Counted from the first letter of the stretch, positions 35,401-44,323 are shown. The stretch is DNA of 64,000 nucleotides from Mucilaginibacter sp. (GCA_028288305.1 JAQBOA010000016.1:124001-188000); one strand, 5' to 3'. The notes: generated by a model not told the origin, from the sequence alone. A program made the numbers and translations.

Positions 35401-36303
35401 TATAAGAATAATAAGGGGAGCACTTTTTTTCCTGAAATATAACCCCAAAAATAAAACAAGTACTATTATTGTAATGGTGAGCGTTAAACCTGTGTCTTGC
35501 CTCAATTGCACTGCATTACCAGCAAAACCGGCAACAGCGCCAAAATAAGAAGCATTTATACCTTTAAAATTTTGGCTGCTTAAATCGTTTAGAACATTAT
35601 CAAGCCCTTGCAAAAAAATCGCATTTTCCCCTGTATTGTTAGGAGGGTATGCAGGAGCAATAAACATTAACAGGTTTTTATGGTCTTTAGTAACTACGTA
35701 CCCATCATATAATTCAAAATTTTTATCGTATTGTAATTGCTGTAATTTTTTTAGACCTATAAATGATAAACCCACCGGATCATTGCTGATAATCTTCTTG
35801 AGCGCAATACCAGTTGGTGAAGAAAGTGTCCTTATATCATATTGAAGTGATGCCTTAACTTTTTCGGGGGTTATAAGGGTATCAATAGTTAAATAATCTT
35901 TATCATTTAAGTAAATTGGCAAACGCTGGCTTATGGTTTCAAATAGCTTTAAAGCCACTTCATCATCAACCTTAAAATTTACCTTTTTTATATAATGGTT
36001 AAGTTTTTTTTGAACGGTAGTCCCAAACTCATCGGCGTAGGCTACCAAGCTGTCGGGTTTTTCAGCAGTAGTATCCTTTAAGGATACCATAATTACAAGC
36101 TTATCAATAAACTTAGAGTTCTGAAAAATCTCGTTAAGTTTATCAATCTTTTTATCCTTTGGGATTATTTTAGAAATGTCTTCTTCAAGTTTTACCCTTG
36201 ATGCAAAGTAGGTGATAAATAGAAAGGCAGCAGCAAAAATAATATAAAAAGGCCTGCGGTTTTTTGCAAAATAGCTGTAAATGCCAAGAAGACTTTTTTC
36301 CAT
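32446..36303 (-). CDS. MMPL exporter fused to PlsC-type acyltransferase and SAM methyltransferase
   Basis: A 1285-residue three-part protein. Residues 1-830 are an RND/MMPL lipid exporter: a first helix (18-36), a periplasmic loop, helices about 275-410, a second loop, and helices about 660-815. Residues about 885-1060 are a glycerolipid-type acyltransferase with HQSFLD (His904, Asp909) and FPEGTR (970-975). Residues about 1095-1285 are a class I methyltransferase with MLDIGCGYG at 1112-1120 and an acidic GIDND. In aryl-polyene loci the MMPL protein (ApeM) moves the lipid to the periplasm; here acylation and methylation are carried on the same chain. One uninterrupted frame, so the fusion is real unless the assembly is wrong. 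Confidence 0.9.
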   Translation of the reverse strand: MEKSLLGIYSYFAKNRRPFYIIFAAAFLFITYFASRVKLEEDISKIIPKDKKIDKLNEIFQNSKFIDKLVIMVSLKDTTAEKPDSLVAYADEFGTTVQKKLNHYIKKVNFKVDDEVALKLFETISQRLPIYLNDKDYLTIDTLITPEKVKASLQYDIRTLSSPTGIALKKIISNDPVGLSFIGLKKLQQLQYDKNFELYDGYVVTKDHKNLLMFIAPAYPPNNTGENAIFLQGLDNVLNDLSSQNFKGINASYFGAVAGFAGNAVQLRQDTGLTLTITIIVLVLFLGLYFRKKSAPLIILIPVLFGALFSLTVIYFIKGGLSVIALGTGSVVLGIAINYSLHVFNHYRHTKSVEQVIKDLMLPLTIGSFTTIGGFFCLEFVQSEMLKDLGLFAGFSLIGASFCSLVFLPQFITTKQEKQHHKIIQFSWIDKMAAYNPEYNKFIVICIVVLTIVFGYTANYVSFEFDLAGMNYMSPKLKQAEAKLNKINKFSLQSVYLVTEGKTLDEALVNNEKLSDQIETLQKKNIVIKYSGVSSLIISDSLQKTRIERWKKYWTDEKKQKLFATLEQQGIAIGFKATAFDKFKTLLNKNYDVADKQNMAEIRKSFLDDFINERAGHSTVVTLVQTTPKNKPVIYDAFKDNQNVTVVDKQYLTNKLVLIINSDFTKIAVMSSLLVLTVLWLTYGRIELTLVSFIPMFTSMIWILGLMGILSIEFNIINIIISALIFGLGDDYSLYIMDGLLQEYKTGKKVMSSYKTSIFLSAITTITGLGVLIFAQHPALKSIAFISIIGICCVVIMAQILIPFLFNILVRNRTVKKQFPWTFTGFLKSVFAFSYFVTGCIILTILGFLFKLIPFSKEKVKFVYHYIISKLTWSMMYIMINVKKKIIDPQHADFSEPAIVISNHQSFLDILSMVMLHPKLILLTNNWVWNSPVFGAIARMADFYPVAHGAENSIELLADRVKHGYSIVVFPEGTRAVDGEIKRFHKGAFYLAEQLNIDVLPILIHGTGYTMTKGDFLLKDGKISIKFLPRIKQSDTRFGIGYAEKTKLIGRYFKEQFKQFSIENEQPGYFKEQLIYNYLYKGPILEWHLKIKLRIEKNYQIFHELLPPKGKMLDIGCGYGFMPYLLHFTSKEREFTGIDNDEDKIETANNCFSKDNKINFIFGNALELPFDTYDAIIMADVLPSMQAKDQKLIIEKCIDHLNPGGMLIIRTDNKNLTQKDTGTILTRIFSPKPFIFNRATSNGSPCLSSQFVKDLATNQNIKYTVIDNEKYTSDIVFVLERRQLN

Positions 36304-36316
36304 AAAGTACAGCAGC

Positions 36317-37510
36317 TCAAAAAGCCGAAACCGCTTTTCTATTAAATAGTTTCATCAATATAAAGGCAGATAACCCGGCCAATAAACCTGCTGTTACAGC
36401 CAGGGTTATACTTCCGTAAATGTATTGTCCCATATTTTGGCTCATTGAATGTAAAGATATGTGACTGGTAAAGGCAATATTTGTGTTTTTATCGCCCATC
36501 CAAACTCCGCCTGATTTGTAACTGAGGAAAACAATAACAGGAATCATTGGTGGGATGCTAATGTGCGATGCAATAATAACCAATGCTTTGTTTAGCTTAA
36601 AAATTGCTGCAAAAAATAACGCTGTTAATAGTTGAAAGCCCCAGATAGGGATTATGCCCATAAAGACCCCAAAACCTATAGAAACAGCTTTAAGCTGGTC
36701 AGAATGATTAAAATTCATTAATTCAGCCCATAATGCCTGTCCTGCTTTTTTTTTAAAAAGCGACCGGAAAAAATCACGGGGTTTAATATAGGCAAATGCT
36801 ATAATTACGAGGAATGTGTTTAAAATGCTTACCCGGGTAAAATCCTGAAACGGTCTGAAATGTGACACTCTTGTCTCTTTTGGTTCATAGTGTACTTTTA
36901 CAGGTACTGAACCTAACGCAATTCCCTTCCAGGCTGCACGGACAAGTATTTCAATTTCAAACTCATACTTTCGGGTAATAAATTTTGTATCTTTTAGTAA
37001 AGATAAGGGATATAAACGGAAGCCCGATTGTGTATCCGGGCAATCTATACCCGTTTCTACCTTAAACCAAAAGTTAGAGAATTTATGGCCAAAACTGCTT
37101 TTCCCCGGTATAGAGGCTTGTTCCATATTGCGTGAACCTACAATAATAGCATTAGGCAGGTTTTCAAGTTTTTCAATAAAAGCAGGAAGATCTTTCGCGA
37201 AATGTTGCCCGTCCGAGTCGATAGTTATTGCATAAGTATAATTTAGGTGTACCGCATGTTTAAACGCTTTACGTAAGGCCCAGCCCTTGCCAACATTAAC
37301 CTGATAGCTTATAAATTGCACAAATGGAAACGACTGCACAATTTGCGGAGTATCATCAGTTGAACCATCATTTACCACAATAATATGCTCTGTATACCTC
37401 GCAACATCTTTAATAATACTGGCAAGTGTGCCTGTATTATTAAAGGTGGGTATTATTACGCAAACTTTTAAATCAGTAAATTTCCTGTTAACTATTTCTA
37501 AATCGATCAT
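36317..37510 (-). CDS. glycosyltransferase family 2 with C-terminal DUF2062
   Basis: A 397-residue protein. The N-terminal GT2 domain (about 12-240) has VIIPTFNNTGTLASIIKDV, VVNDGSTDDT, TIDSDGQH and SGFRLYPL, like dolichol-phosphate mannose synthase-type enzymes. The C-terminal part (about 265-390) is a hydrophobic DUF2062 membrane domain. It is first of the left-going operon (13 bp to the MMPL fusion). Similar genes occur in aryl-polyene loci, where they probably glycosylate the lipid anchor. Confidence 0.88.
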   Translation of the reverse strand: MIDLEIVNRKFTDLKVCVIIPTFNNTGTLASIIKDVARYTEHIIVVNDGSTDDTPQIVQSFPFVQFISYQVNVGKGWALRKAFKHAVHLNYTYAITIDSDGQHFAKDLPAFIEKLENLPNAIIVGSRNMEQASIPGKSSFGHKFSNFWFKVETGIDCPDTQSGFRLYPLSLLKDTKFITRKYEFEIEILVRAAWKGIALGSVPVKVHYEPKETRVSHFRPFQDFTRVSILNTFLVIIAFAYIKPRDFFRSLFKKKAGQALWAELMNFNHSDQLKAVSIGFGVFMGIIPIWGFQLLTALFFAAIFKLNKALVIIASHISIPPMIPVIVFLSYKSGGVWMGDKNTNIAFTSHISLHSMSQNMGQYIYGSITLAVTAGLLAGLSAFILMKLFNRKAVSAF

Positions 37511-37960
37511 TGGCTAAATAAATCTGACTTGAATATTGGATTTGAAAATCGATAGAATATACATTAACAAGGTTTGAAGATGCAATATAAGGTCTACTTT
37601 TACTGGTCAAATTTAACTAAGTTTTGATAAAATAAGAGTTTCTTTCAGCAATTTATTTTAAGTTTAGATAAGCTGACTATCATATCTGACAGTGTACCAA
37701 CTTAATTCTTTTTTATCGCTTTTATACTATTATTCGCAAATATTAGTTGTCCGGATTGAAATATTTACACTATTTTAGCACGAGTTTTAGAATTTAAAAT
37801 TCATAAAAGCATTGCAAAAGGAAAAATTAAATACCGCTGTCTTTATCCTATACACGAGGATTTCAAGTTAACTTATAGGCAATAATCCCAATTCCAATTA
37901 AAGCCTTTTAAAACTAAATCATTACATAAATCACAAAATTCTTTTCTTTAAATATAACAC
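37511..37960. other. 450-bp divergent regulatory spacer of the pigment locus
   Basis: Separates the two divergent pigment operons. It is AT-rich with no gene. A left-reading -7 element is at 37608-37615; I could not find an equally good element for the right-going genes. Confidence 0.5.
37608..37615 (-). promoter_or_regulatory. -7 promoter element for the left pigment operon
   Basis: Reads TAAATTTG on the - strand, an exact TAnnTTTG match 98 bp ahead of the glycosyltransferase start. The -33 box is not obvious. Confidence 0.4.
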
Positions 37961-38689
37961 ATGAAATGCGCATTAGTAACCGGTGGTTCGAGAGGTATTG
38001 GAAGAGCTATTTGCTATAAAATGGCTGAAATGGGCTACTATGTTTTAGTTAATTACAAAGCTAATACAAATGAGGCCGATAAAACACTTGCTCAAATAAA
38101 ACAAAATGGCGGTAACGGAGAATTGTTAAGGTTTGACGTTGCCAATAAAGATGAGATCAATCAAATACTTGGTGACTGGATTGAAACAAACACCGACAAA
38201 TACATTGAGACCTTGATAAATAATGCTGGTATCAAGGATGATGTGCTGATGATGTGGATGAAAGATGAGCAATGGGATAGCGTAATAAAAACCAGTTTAG
38301 ACGGCTTTTTTTATGTTACCCGGTTAGTGTTAAACAGCATGTTATTAAAGAAATACGGGCGCATAGTTAATGTGGTCTCTTTATCTGGCTTGAAAGGTTT
38401 GCCCGGACAAATTAATTACTCAGCTGCTAAAGCGGGCGTAATTGGCGCTACTAAAGCATTAGCCCAGGAAGTTGGCCGCAGAGGAATAACTGTAAACGCA
38501 GTGGCTCCCGGATTTATTAGAACAGATATGACCGAAGGGCTTGATGAAAAGGAACTAAAATCCATAATTCCCGTAAAACGCTTTGGTACACCAGAAGAAG
38601 TAGCACACGCTGTAGGGTTTTTGGCCTCAGCAGAAGCTGCTTATATTACTGGTGAAATATTATCAATTAATGGTGGTTTGTATTCTTAA
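37961..38689 (+). CDS. 3-oxoacyl-ACP reductase (FabG/ApeQ-like SDR)
   Basis: NADPH-dependent ketoreductase of 242 residues for polyene elongation. The cofactor motif TGGSRGIGRA is at the N-terminus, NNAGI follows, and the catalytic set is NVVSLSGLKG (Ser), INYSAAKAG (Tyr, Lys). The C-terminal GEILSINGG is typical of FabG. First gene of the right-going pigment operon; the next gene starts 167 bp later. Confidence 0.92.
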   Translation: MKCALVTGGSRGIGRAICYKMAEMGYYVLVNYKANTNEADKTLAQIKQNGGNGELLRFDVANKDEINQILGDWIETNTDKYIETLINNAGIKDDVLMMWMKDEQWDSVIKTSLDGFFYVTRLVLNSMLLKKYGRIVNVVSLSGLKGLPGQINYSAAKAGVIGATKALAQEVGRRGITVNAVAPGFIRTDMTEGLDEKELKSIIPVKRFGTPEEVAHAVGFLASAEAAYITGEILSINGGLYS

Positions 38690-38856
38690 AATTGGGTTAT
38701 TACAATATGAATCTTAAATAAATTTAATTTTAAAATAAGCAATAAATACCTAACCATTAACAATTTAGTAATCATAATACAATTTTGAAGTTTCATGCGC
38801 TTTTGTATTTTTATATTCTTAAATAAAAACATAAAAACAAGTCCCCTAATAAATAT

Positions 38857-40077
38857 ATGAATAGAGTTGTAATAACAGGTATTGGCATCTATTCATGTAT
38901 AGGTAAAAATCTCGACGAGGTAAGAAATTCGCTTTATAACGGGCAATCAGGGATAATATTTGATAGGGAGCGGAAAGAATTTGGTTACCGTTCGGGTTTA
39001 ACCGGATTTGTGGAAAGACCAAATTTAAAGGAACTTTTAGACAGGCGGTCACGGATCATGTTACCGGAACAGGGTGAATATGCCTATGTTGCTACACTTG
39101 AGGCTTTATCAAAAGCCGGAATTGACCAGGACTACCTTAATCAAAAAGAAGTTGGGATTTTGTACGGAAATGACAGTTCTGCAAAAGCTATTATTGATTG
39201 TACAGATATTATCCGTGAGAAAAAAAACACTATGATGATTGGTTCGGGTGCAGTTTTTCAAACCATGAACTCTACTGTAACCATGAACCTGGCTACCATA
39301 TTTAAGCTTAAAGGAGTAAACTTTACAATAAGCGCGGCTTGTGCAAGCGGGTCTCATGCAATTGGGTTGGGTTATCATTTTATAAAAAGCGGACTACAGG
39401 ACTGCATCATTTGTGGCGGAGCCCAGGAAATCAATCAATTCGCCATGGGCAGTTTTGATGCCTTGTCTGCCTTTTCAATTAACGAGTCAGATCCAACAAA
39501 GGCATCAAGGCCGTTTGACCGTGGCCGGGATGGGCTTATACCCAGCGGTGGCGCTGCAACTGTTATTTTAGAAAGTTTGGAGTCGGCCACCAAAAGAGGT
39601 GCAACTATCCTGGGCGAAGTAGTAGGCTATGGGTTTTCATCTAACGGCGGGCACATTTCAAACCCAACGATTGATGGTCCTGTAAGATCACTTTCCATGG
39701 CATTAAAAGATGCAGGGGTGTTAGCTTCAGATATAGATTATATTAACGCTCATGCAACATCGACGCCTGCCGGGGATGCCAGTGAAGCGAAAGCTATATA
39801 TGAAGTTTTTGGAACAAACAACCCATTGGTTAGCTCAACTAAATCAATGACCGGCCACGAATGCTGGATGGCCGGTGCGAGCGAAATAGTTTATTCGATG
39901 CTGATGATGCAAAATTCATTTGTTGCCCCAAACATTAATTTTGAAAACCCTGATGAAGATTCAGCTAAACTGAACATTGCGAAAAGTTTGACCGAAAAAG
40001 AAATAAATGTATTTTTGTCTAACTCCTTCGGCTTCGGAGGAACTAACTCATCCCTAATAGTTAAAAAACTTATTTAA
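38857..40077 (+). CDS. beta-ketoacyl-ACP synthase, KAS II type
   Basis: Condensing enzyme of 406 residues for chain extension. Catalytic residues are present: Cys162 in ISAACASGSHAIG, His in NAHATSTPAGD and His in KSMTGHECWMAGA. The C-terminal NSFGFGGTNSSLI is typical. It lies 14 bp before the first ACP and is analogous to ApeR/ApeO ketosynthases of aryl-polyene loci. Confidence 0.93.
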   Translation: MNRVVITGIGIYSCIGKNLDEVRNSLYNGQSGIIFDRERKEFGYRSGLTGFVERPNLKELLDRRSRIMLPEQGEYAYVATLEALSKAGIDQDYLNQKEVGILYGNDSSAKAIIDCTDIIREKKNTMMIGSGAVFQTMNSTVTMNLATIFKLKGVNFTISAACASGSHAIGLGYHFIKSGLQDCIICGGAQEINQFAMGSFDALSAFSINESDPTKASRPFDRGRDGLIPSGGAATVILESLESATKRGATILGEVVGYGFSSNGGHISNPTIDGPVRSLSMALKDAGVLASDIDYINAHATSTPAGDASEAKAIYEVFGTNNPLVSSTKSMTGHECWMAGASEIVYSMLMMQNSFVAPNINFENPDEDSAKLNIAKSLTEKEINVFLSNSFGFGGTNSSLIVKKLI

Positions 40078-40091
40078 ACCCTTTATCACAA

Positions 40092-40349
40092 ATGCAAAGT
40101 GAAGAAATCATTGAAAAAATAAATACCTTTTTATCCGAAGAATTTGAAATTGATGCTGATAAGATGGTTCCGGATGCTAACTTAAAGGAAACCCTTGACC
40201 TTGATAGCCTGGATTATATAGACCTTGTTGTAGTAATAGAAAGTAACTTCCCGTTTAAAGTAAAACCAGAGGATTTTGTTGGCATTGTAACCTTCCAGGA
40301 TTTTTATAATTACGTAATATCCAATAGCAAAATAAACGAACTTGTTTAA
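40092..40349 (+). CDS. acyl carrier protein
   Basis: An 85-residue acidic carrier with the pantetheine Ser in LDLDSLDYIDLVV. Carries the growing polyene. Its TAA overlaps the next ATG by one base. Confidence 0.93.
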   Translation: MQSEEIIEKINTFLSEEFEIDADKMVPDANLKETLDLDSLDYIDLVVVIESNFPFKVKPEDFVGIVTFQDFYNYVISNSKINELV

Positions 40350-41233
40350 TGGCATCCTGGCAAGGCAAATCCAAGGGAAAGCCTTTAGGTTACAAGATTT
40401 TTGTTAGTATTTTAAGAATAGGAGGAGTTTTACCGGCATATCTTTTACTACGCTTTGTTACATTTTATTATTTAATCTTTTCCTATAAATCCACAAAAGG
40501 TACTTTTAATTACTTTCATAAAAGGCATGGCTATGGTGTTATAAAGTCTATTTATAAAATATATCAAAACTACAATCTGTTGGGGCAAAGCCTTATTGAT
40601 AAAGTTGTCATCATGTCAGGCATTCCTAACAAATTCACCTTTGATTTTTCAGGAAAAGACAATTTACACAAGATTATCGACCAAAAAAAGGGGGGCTTAT
40701 TGTTAACCGCGCATATTGGCAACTGGGAAACAGCCAGTCATTTATTGTATGAGCTAGATGCCCGCATCAATATTGTGACTTTTGATGGAGAAGATCAGGG
40801 TATTAAAGAGTATATGGAATCGGTAACAGGTAAAAGTAAAAGGAGTGTAAACTTCATCACCATTAATGATGATATGTCACATATTTTCAAAATAAATGAT
40901 GCTTTTTCAAATAATGAGCTGGTGTGTATGCCTGCCGACCGGTTTTTAGAAGGCAATAAAACCGTAACGGTAAAGTTTTTGGGCACAGATGCAAAATTTC
41001 CTTTAGGGCCGTTCATGTTAGCATCAAGGTTTAAAGTGCCGATTTCATTTGTGTTTGGTATGAAAGAAAGCACCTTTCATTATCACTTTTTTGCAAGTAA
41101 AATGAAAGAATACTTATATTCGGATAAGAATGACGTGATACAGCAAATTGTGTTAGATTTTGTTGATAATGTGGAGATTAAAGTAAAGAGATACCCTGAA
41201 CAATGGTATAATTATTATAACTTCTGGCAATAA
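40349..41233 (+). CDS. lysophospholipid acyltransferase, LpxL/HtrB type
   Basis: A 294-residue membrane-associated acyltransferase with an N-terminal hydrophobic helix and the HIGNWE catalytic motif (HxxxxE form) in LLTAHIGNWETASHLL, followed by MPADRFLEGNKTV. In aryl-polyene loci similar enzymes attach the polyene acyl chain to a lipid anchor. Coupled to ACP (overlap) and to the dehydratase (4 bp). Confidence 0.9.
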   Translation: MASWQGKSKGKPLGYKIFVSILRIGGVLPAYLLLRFVTFYYLIFSYKSTKGTFNYFHKRHGYGVIKSIYKIYQNYNLLGQSLIDKVVIMSGIPNKFTFDFSGKDNLHKIIDQKKGGLLLTAHIGNWETASHLLYELDARINIVTFDGEDQGIKEYMESVTGKSKRSVNFITINDDMSHIFKINDAFSNNELVCMPADRFLEGNKTVTVKFLGTDAKFPLGPFMLASRFKVPISFVFGMKESTFHYHFFASKMKEYLYSDKNDVIQQIVLDFVDNVEIKVKRYPEQWYNYYNFWQ

Positions 41234-41237
41234 TAAA

Positions 41238-41657
41238 TTGGTTATATTACAAGAAAATATTTTGTCTGTTATCCCGCAAAGGCCACCCTTTGTAATGGTA
41301 GATCAATTAATTAGCTGTGATGAAATTAGTTCTTATACAACATTTAAGGTTAAAGATGAAAACGTGCTTGTTTATAAAGGCGAATTAAGTGAGGCTGGAT
41401 TAATAGAGAATATTGCACAGACAGCAGCAGCCGGAGTAGGATATATTGCACAGCAAAAAGGCGAACCAATTTTAACGGGGTATATAGGCGCTATTAAGAA
41501 TCTTGAAGTTTTTGCTTTGCCTAAAGCAGGTGATGTTATAGAAACTAAGGTAACTATTGAAACACAAGTTTTTGACGTAACAATAATATCCGGGAGTGTT
41601 AACTGTAACGGGGAATTGCTTGCAAAATGCGAGATGAAAATATTTGTTAAAAAATAA
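41238..41657 (+). CDS. hotdog-fold 3-hydroxyacyl-ACP dehydratase (ApeP-like)
   Basis: A 139-residue hotdog protein with IPQRPPFVMVDQLISC and a helix GLIENIAQTAAAGVGY, as in the ApeP/FabZ-like dehydratases that create the conjugated double bonds. The start is a TTG at 41238, chosen because it lies 4 bp past the previous stop and covers the family N-terminus; no closer ATG exists before the RPPF motif. Confidence 0.85.
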   Translation: MVILQENILSVIPQRPPFVMVDQLISCDEISSYTTFKVKDENVLVYKGELSEAGLIENIAQTAAAGVGYIAQQKGEPILTGYIGAIKNLEVFALPKAGDVIETKVTIETQVFDVTIISGSVNCNGELLAKCEMKIFVKK

Positions 41658-41679
41658 TTTAAACCAAAACAATTTAATC

Positions 41680-42360
41680 ATGAAACCTATCACAAAGTTC
41701 AAATGGCTTATAGCCTTATTATTTATCTCTGTAAATACACAATCGTTATTAGCACAAACAAAAGCTGATGTTTTTGATAAAAAAGTGCCTGTTACCTGGC
41801 TTGGTGTGGATTATTCCCTCACAACATTTATAGGTACACCCTCTTATACAACCGTAGCTTTTAGCCCTTGGACCGTTGTAAAAAAAACGGGGGAAGGCGT
41901 TATTACCAAAGAGGAATTCAGGGATTCATTTCTTGTTCAATGGAACCAACTGTTTATTGATGAGTCAAAAAAATATAATGTGGCCAAAGCAATAGGTCGT
42001 TCATCAGTAAATTATGTAATTGATGTATGCATTAATGCAAACAAGAAACTTGCCAAAAAAGAGTTTTTTTCAAATGATCCAAAGGGTTTTCACACGAAAA
42101 CCGAAGCAGATGTAGTAAATGCTGTTAAAAACTATGACTTCCAAAATAACCAGGGTATTGGCATGATGTATTTTGTTGAAGGCATGGATAGGGGAACAGG
42201 GGAAGAAGGCATATGGGTAACTTTTGTCGACATGAAATCGAAAACTGTTTTGCTCACCAAGTATGAGTCATCAAAAGGACAGGGTTCGGGCTTCAGGAAC
42301 TATTGGGCGAAACCATTGTATGTTGCTTTAAAGGAGATGGACCTAAATAAATGGAAATAA
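41680..42360 (+). CDS. secreted pigment-locus protein, paralogue A
   Basis: A 226-residue protein with a signal peptide ending LLAQ (about 25). The frame is open from 41644, but ATG 41680 gives the signal peptide. It is a clear paralogue of the protein at 49267-49917: both share KAD[VI]FD.K.PVTWLG.DY near the N-terminus, YDFQ.N.GIG, and WVTFVDMKSKTVL near the C-terminus. No known family recognised. Both copies being within the pigment operon suggests a role in periplasmic handling or anchoring of the product. Confidence 0.8.
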   Translation: MKPITKFKWLIALLFISVNTQSLLAQTKADVFDKKVPVTWLGVDYSLTTFIGTPSYTTVAFSPWTVVKKTGEGVITKEEFRDSFLVQWNQLFIDESKKYNVAKAIGRSSVNYVIDVCINANKKLAKKEFFSNDPKGFHTKTEADVVNAVKNYDFQNNQGIGMMYFVEGMDRGTGEEGIWVTFVDMKSKTVLLTKYESSKGQGSGFRNYWAKPLYVALKEMDLNKWK

Positions 42361-42425
42361 CAGTTTATTAGGCGAATTACGCTTAATGTTTAACTGAATT
42401 CCAAAAATATTTAATAAAAAAACAC

Positions 42426-42455
42426 TCACCTGCGGATGGTGATATCCGCAGGTGA
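42426..42455 (+). terminator. strong hairpin inside the pigment operon
   Basis: A perfect 12 bp stem (TCACCTGCGGAT with ATCCGCAGGTGA) and a six-base loop, preceded by an A-run. It lies between paralogue A and the thioesterase and may be a partial terminator or an mRNA-end stabiliser dividing the operon in two. Confidence 0.6.
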
Positions 42456-42503
42456 CTTGTTAGCAGCACCTAGAAACAATATCAATTCATTTAGCAAAAT
42501 ATA

Positions 42504-42929
42504 TTGCAAAAAGTTTTAACACATACTATCGGGCAGGATGTAAGGTTTAGTGAGGTCGATTCGTTGGGCATTGTATGGCATGGTCATTACCTGCGGTATT
42601 TTGAAGATGGCAGAGAGGCGTTCGGTAAAAAATATAACCTTGGGTATCTTGATTTTTATTCCCAGGGTTATGTTGTACCTATTGTAAATGTTCAGTGCGA
42701 TTATAAGCGGTTTTTACGGTATGGCGATAAGATAATTATAGAAACAAGCTATATACCTTGTGAGCCTGCTAAAATAAATTTCAAATACCGCTTATTGAAT
42801 GCTGACACAAAAGAATTAATAGTAACCGGCTCTACTATCCAGGTATTTTTAAAGACCGATAATCTTGCTCTGCAGTTAACCAATCCGGATTTTTTTCAGG
42901 ATTGGAAGGTAAAGCAAGGCCTGATTTAA
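42504..42929 (+). CDS. acyl-thioesterase, 4-hydroxybenzoyl-CoA thioesterase type
   Basis: A 141-residue hotdog thioesterase with the family motif VRFSEVDSLGIVWHGHYLRY, including the catalytic Asp. Likely equivalent to ApeK, which releases or edits stalled acyl chains. The start is a TTG; there is no ATG before the conserved motif. Confidence 0.87.
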   Translation: MQKVLTHTIGQDVRFSEVDSLGIVWHGHYLRYFEDGREAFGKKYNLGYLDFYSQGYVVPIVNVQCDYKRFLRYGDKIIIETSYIPCEPAKINFKYRLLNADTKELIVTGSTIQVFLKTDNLALQLTNPDFFQDWKVKQGLI

Positions 42930-43057
42930 TTGTTAATAAGCAGGGCAGGGATTGAGCACTTTTTAAAAAACTGTATGTGAAAGTTGTTTCAAACTTTGAA
43001 AAGTAAAGCCGCAACACAATTTTATAATTAAACCTTATAATAAACCATTAATAGCCG

Positions 43058-44305
43058 ATGAGTATAGAAAAAGTAGATGTTTTGGTAATAGGCGCAGGCC
43101 CAGCCGGAACAGTAGCCGCCTCAATTATTAATAAGGCTGGTTTTAAGGTTAAAATTGTTGAAAAGCAAAAATTTCCCAGGTTTGTTATAGGCGAAAGTTT
43201 ACTGCCGCGCTGTATGGAGGCGCTTACCGAAGCCGGTTTTATTGATGCCCTGAAAGAAAAGGGGTTCCAGGAAAAGTTCGGAGCCAAGTTTGTAAAAAAC
43301 GGAAAAATTTGTGATTACTTTTTTGCAGATCAATTTACGCCTGGCTGGAATTGGACATGGCAGGTACCACGGGCGGAATTTGACAAAACACTTGCCGATA
43401 CCGTTGAAACAATGGGCGTACCGGTTTGCTATGAAACCATGGTTACCGGAATTATATTCAATGATACACATTCATTAACTACAGTTGAAGATGTTAATGG
43501 TAATAAAACAGAAATTGAAGCCAGGTTTATTATTGATGGAAGCGGCTATGGTCGTGTTATTCCGCGATTGTTAAACCTGGATAAACCATCCAATTTACCC
43601 CCAAGGAAAGCACTGTTCACACATACCGTTGATTTAAACCGCTCAATTGATGATGAGCCTAACCGTATTACAATAGTGGTACATAAGCCGGGAGTTTGGG
43701 TTTGGGTCATTCCGTTTTCAAGTGGTATTACTTCGGTTGGTTTTGTGGGCGACCCTGACTTTTTTGACCAATATAAAGGTAGTAATGAACAAGTATTACG
43801 TGAATTGATTTCAACGCAACCATACCTTGCCAAACGTTTAAAAGATGTTGAATTTGTATTTGATCCCCAAATTTTGCAATCATGGTCAACTACAACCGAC
43901 AAATTTTATGGTGACGGTTTTGTGTTAACCGGCAATGTGACTGAGTTTTTGGATCCTATTTTTTCATCAGGGGTTACATTAGCAACCGTATCAAGCCAGC
44001 ATGCATCTCATTTAGTGATACGTAAACTAAAAGGCGAAGAAGTGGATTGGGAAGAAGAATACACTAAACAGCTGTTACAAGGTGTAAATACTTTTCGCTC
44101 ATATGTAATGGCCTGGTATGATGGTACACTTGATACCATATTTTTTGCCAAAGAGCAGAATCATGAGATCAAAAAAATGATCTGTTCCGTTTTGGCAGGT
44201 TATGTATGGGACCTGGAAAACCCTTTTGTAAAAGACCATGATATTGCATTAAAAAAATTAGCCCGGACTATTGAATTAAGGGTTTTGGTTGATGAAGATA
44301 TGTAG
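43058..44305 (+). CDS. flavin-dependent oxidoreductase with halogenase-like motifs
   Basis: A 415-residue FAD enzyme with VLVIGAGPAGTVAASIINKAG, the KFPRFVIGESLLPRC segment, and a WVWVIPF stretch matching the WxWxIP signature of flavin-dependent halogenases. Proposed to modify the aryl head of the polyene by halogenation or hydroxylation. Chlorinated flexirubins are known from related bacteria. The catalytic Lys of true halogenases cannot be placed with certainty by eye, so a non-halogenating monooxygenase is possible. ACP follows after 18 bp. Confidence 0.8.
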   Translation: MSIEKVDVLVIGAGPAGTVAASIINKAGFKVKIVEKQKFPRFVIGESLLPRCMEALTEAGFIDALKEKGFQEKFGAKFVKNGKICDYFFADQFTPGWNWTWQVPRAEFDKTLADTVETMGVPVCYETMVTGIIFNDTHSLTTVEDVNGNKTEIEARFIIDGSGYGRVIPRLLNLDKPSNLPPRKALFTHTVDLNRSIDDEPNRITIVVHKPGVWVWVIPFSSGITSVGFVGDPDFFDQYKGSNEQVLRELISTQPYLAKRLKDVEFVFDPQILQSWSTTTDKFYGDGFVLTGNVTEFLDPIFSSGVTLATVSSQHASHLVIRKLKGEEVDWEEEYTKQLLQGVNTFRSYVMAWYDGTLDTIFFAKEQNHEIKKMICSVLAGYVWDLENPFVKDHDIALKKLARTIELRVLVDEDM

Positions 44306-44323
44306 ATTAATATATAAAGCTAA

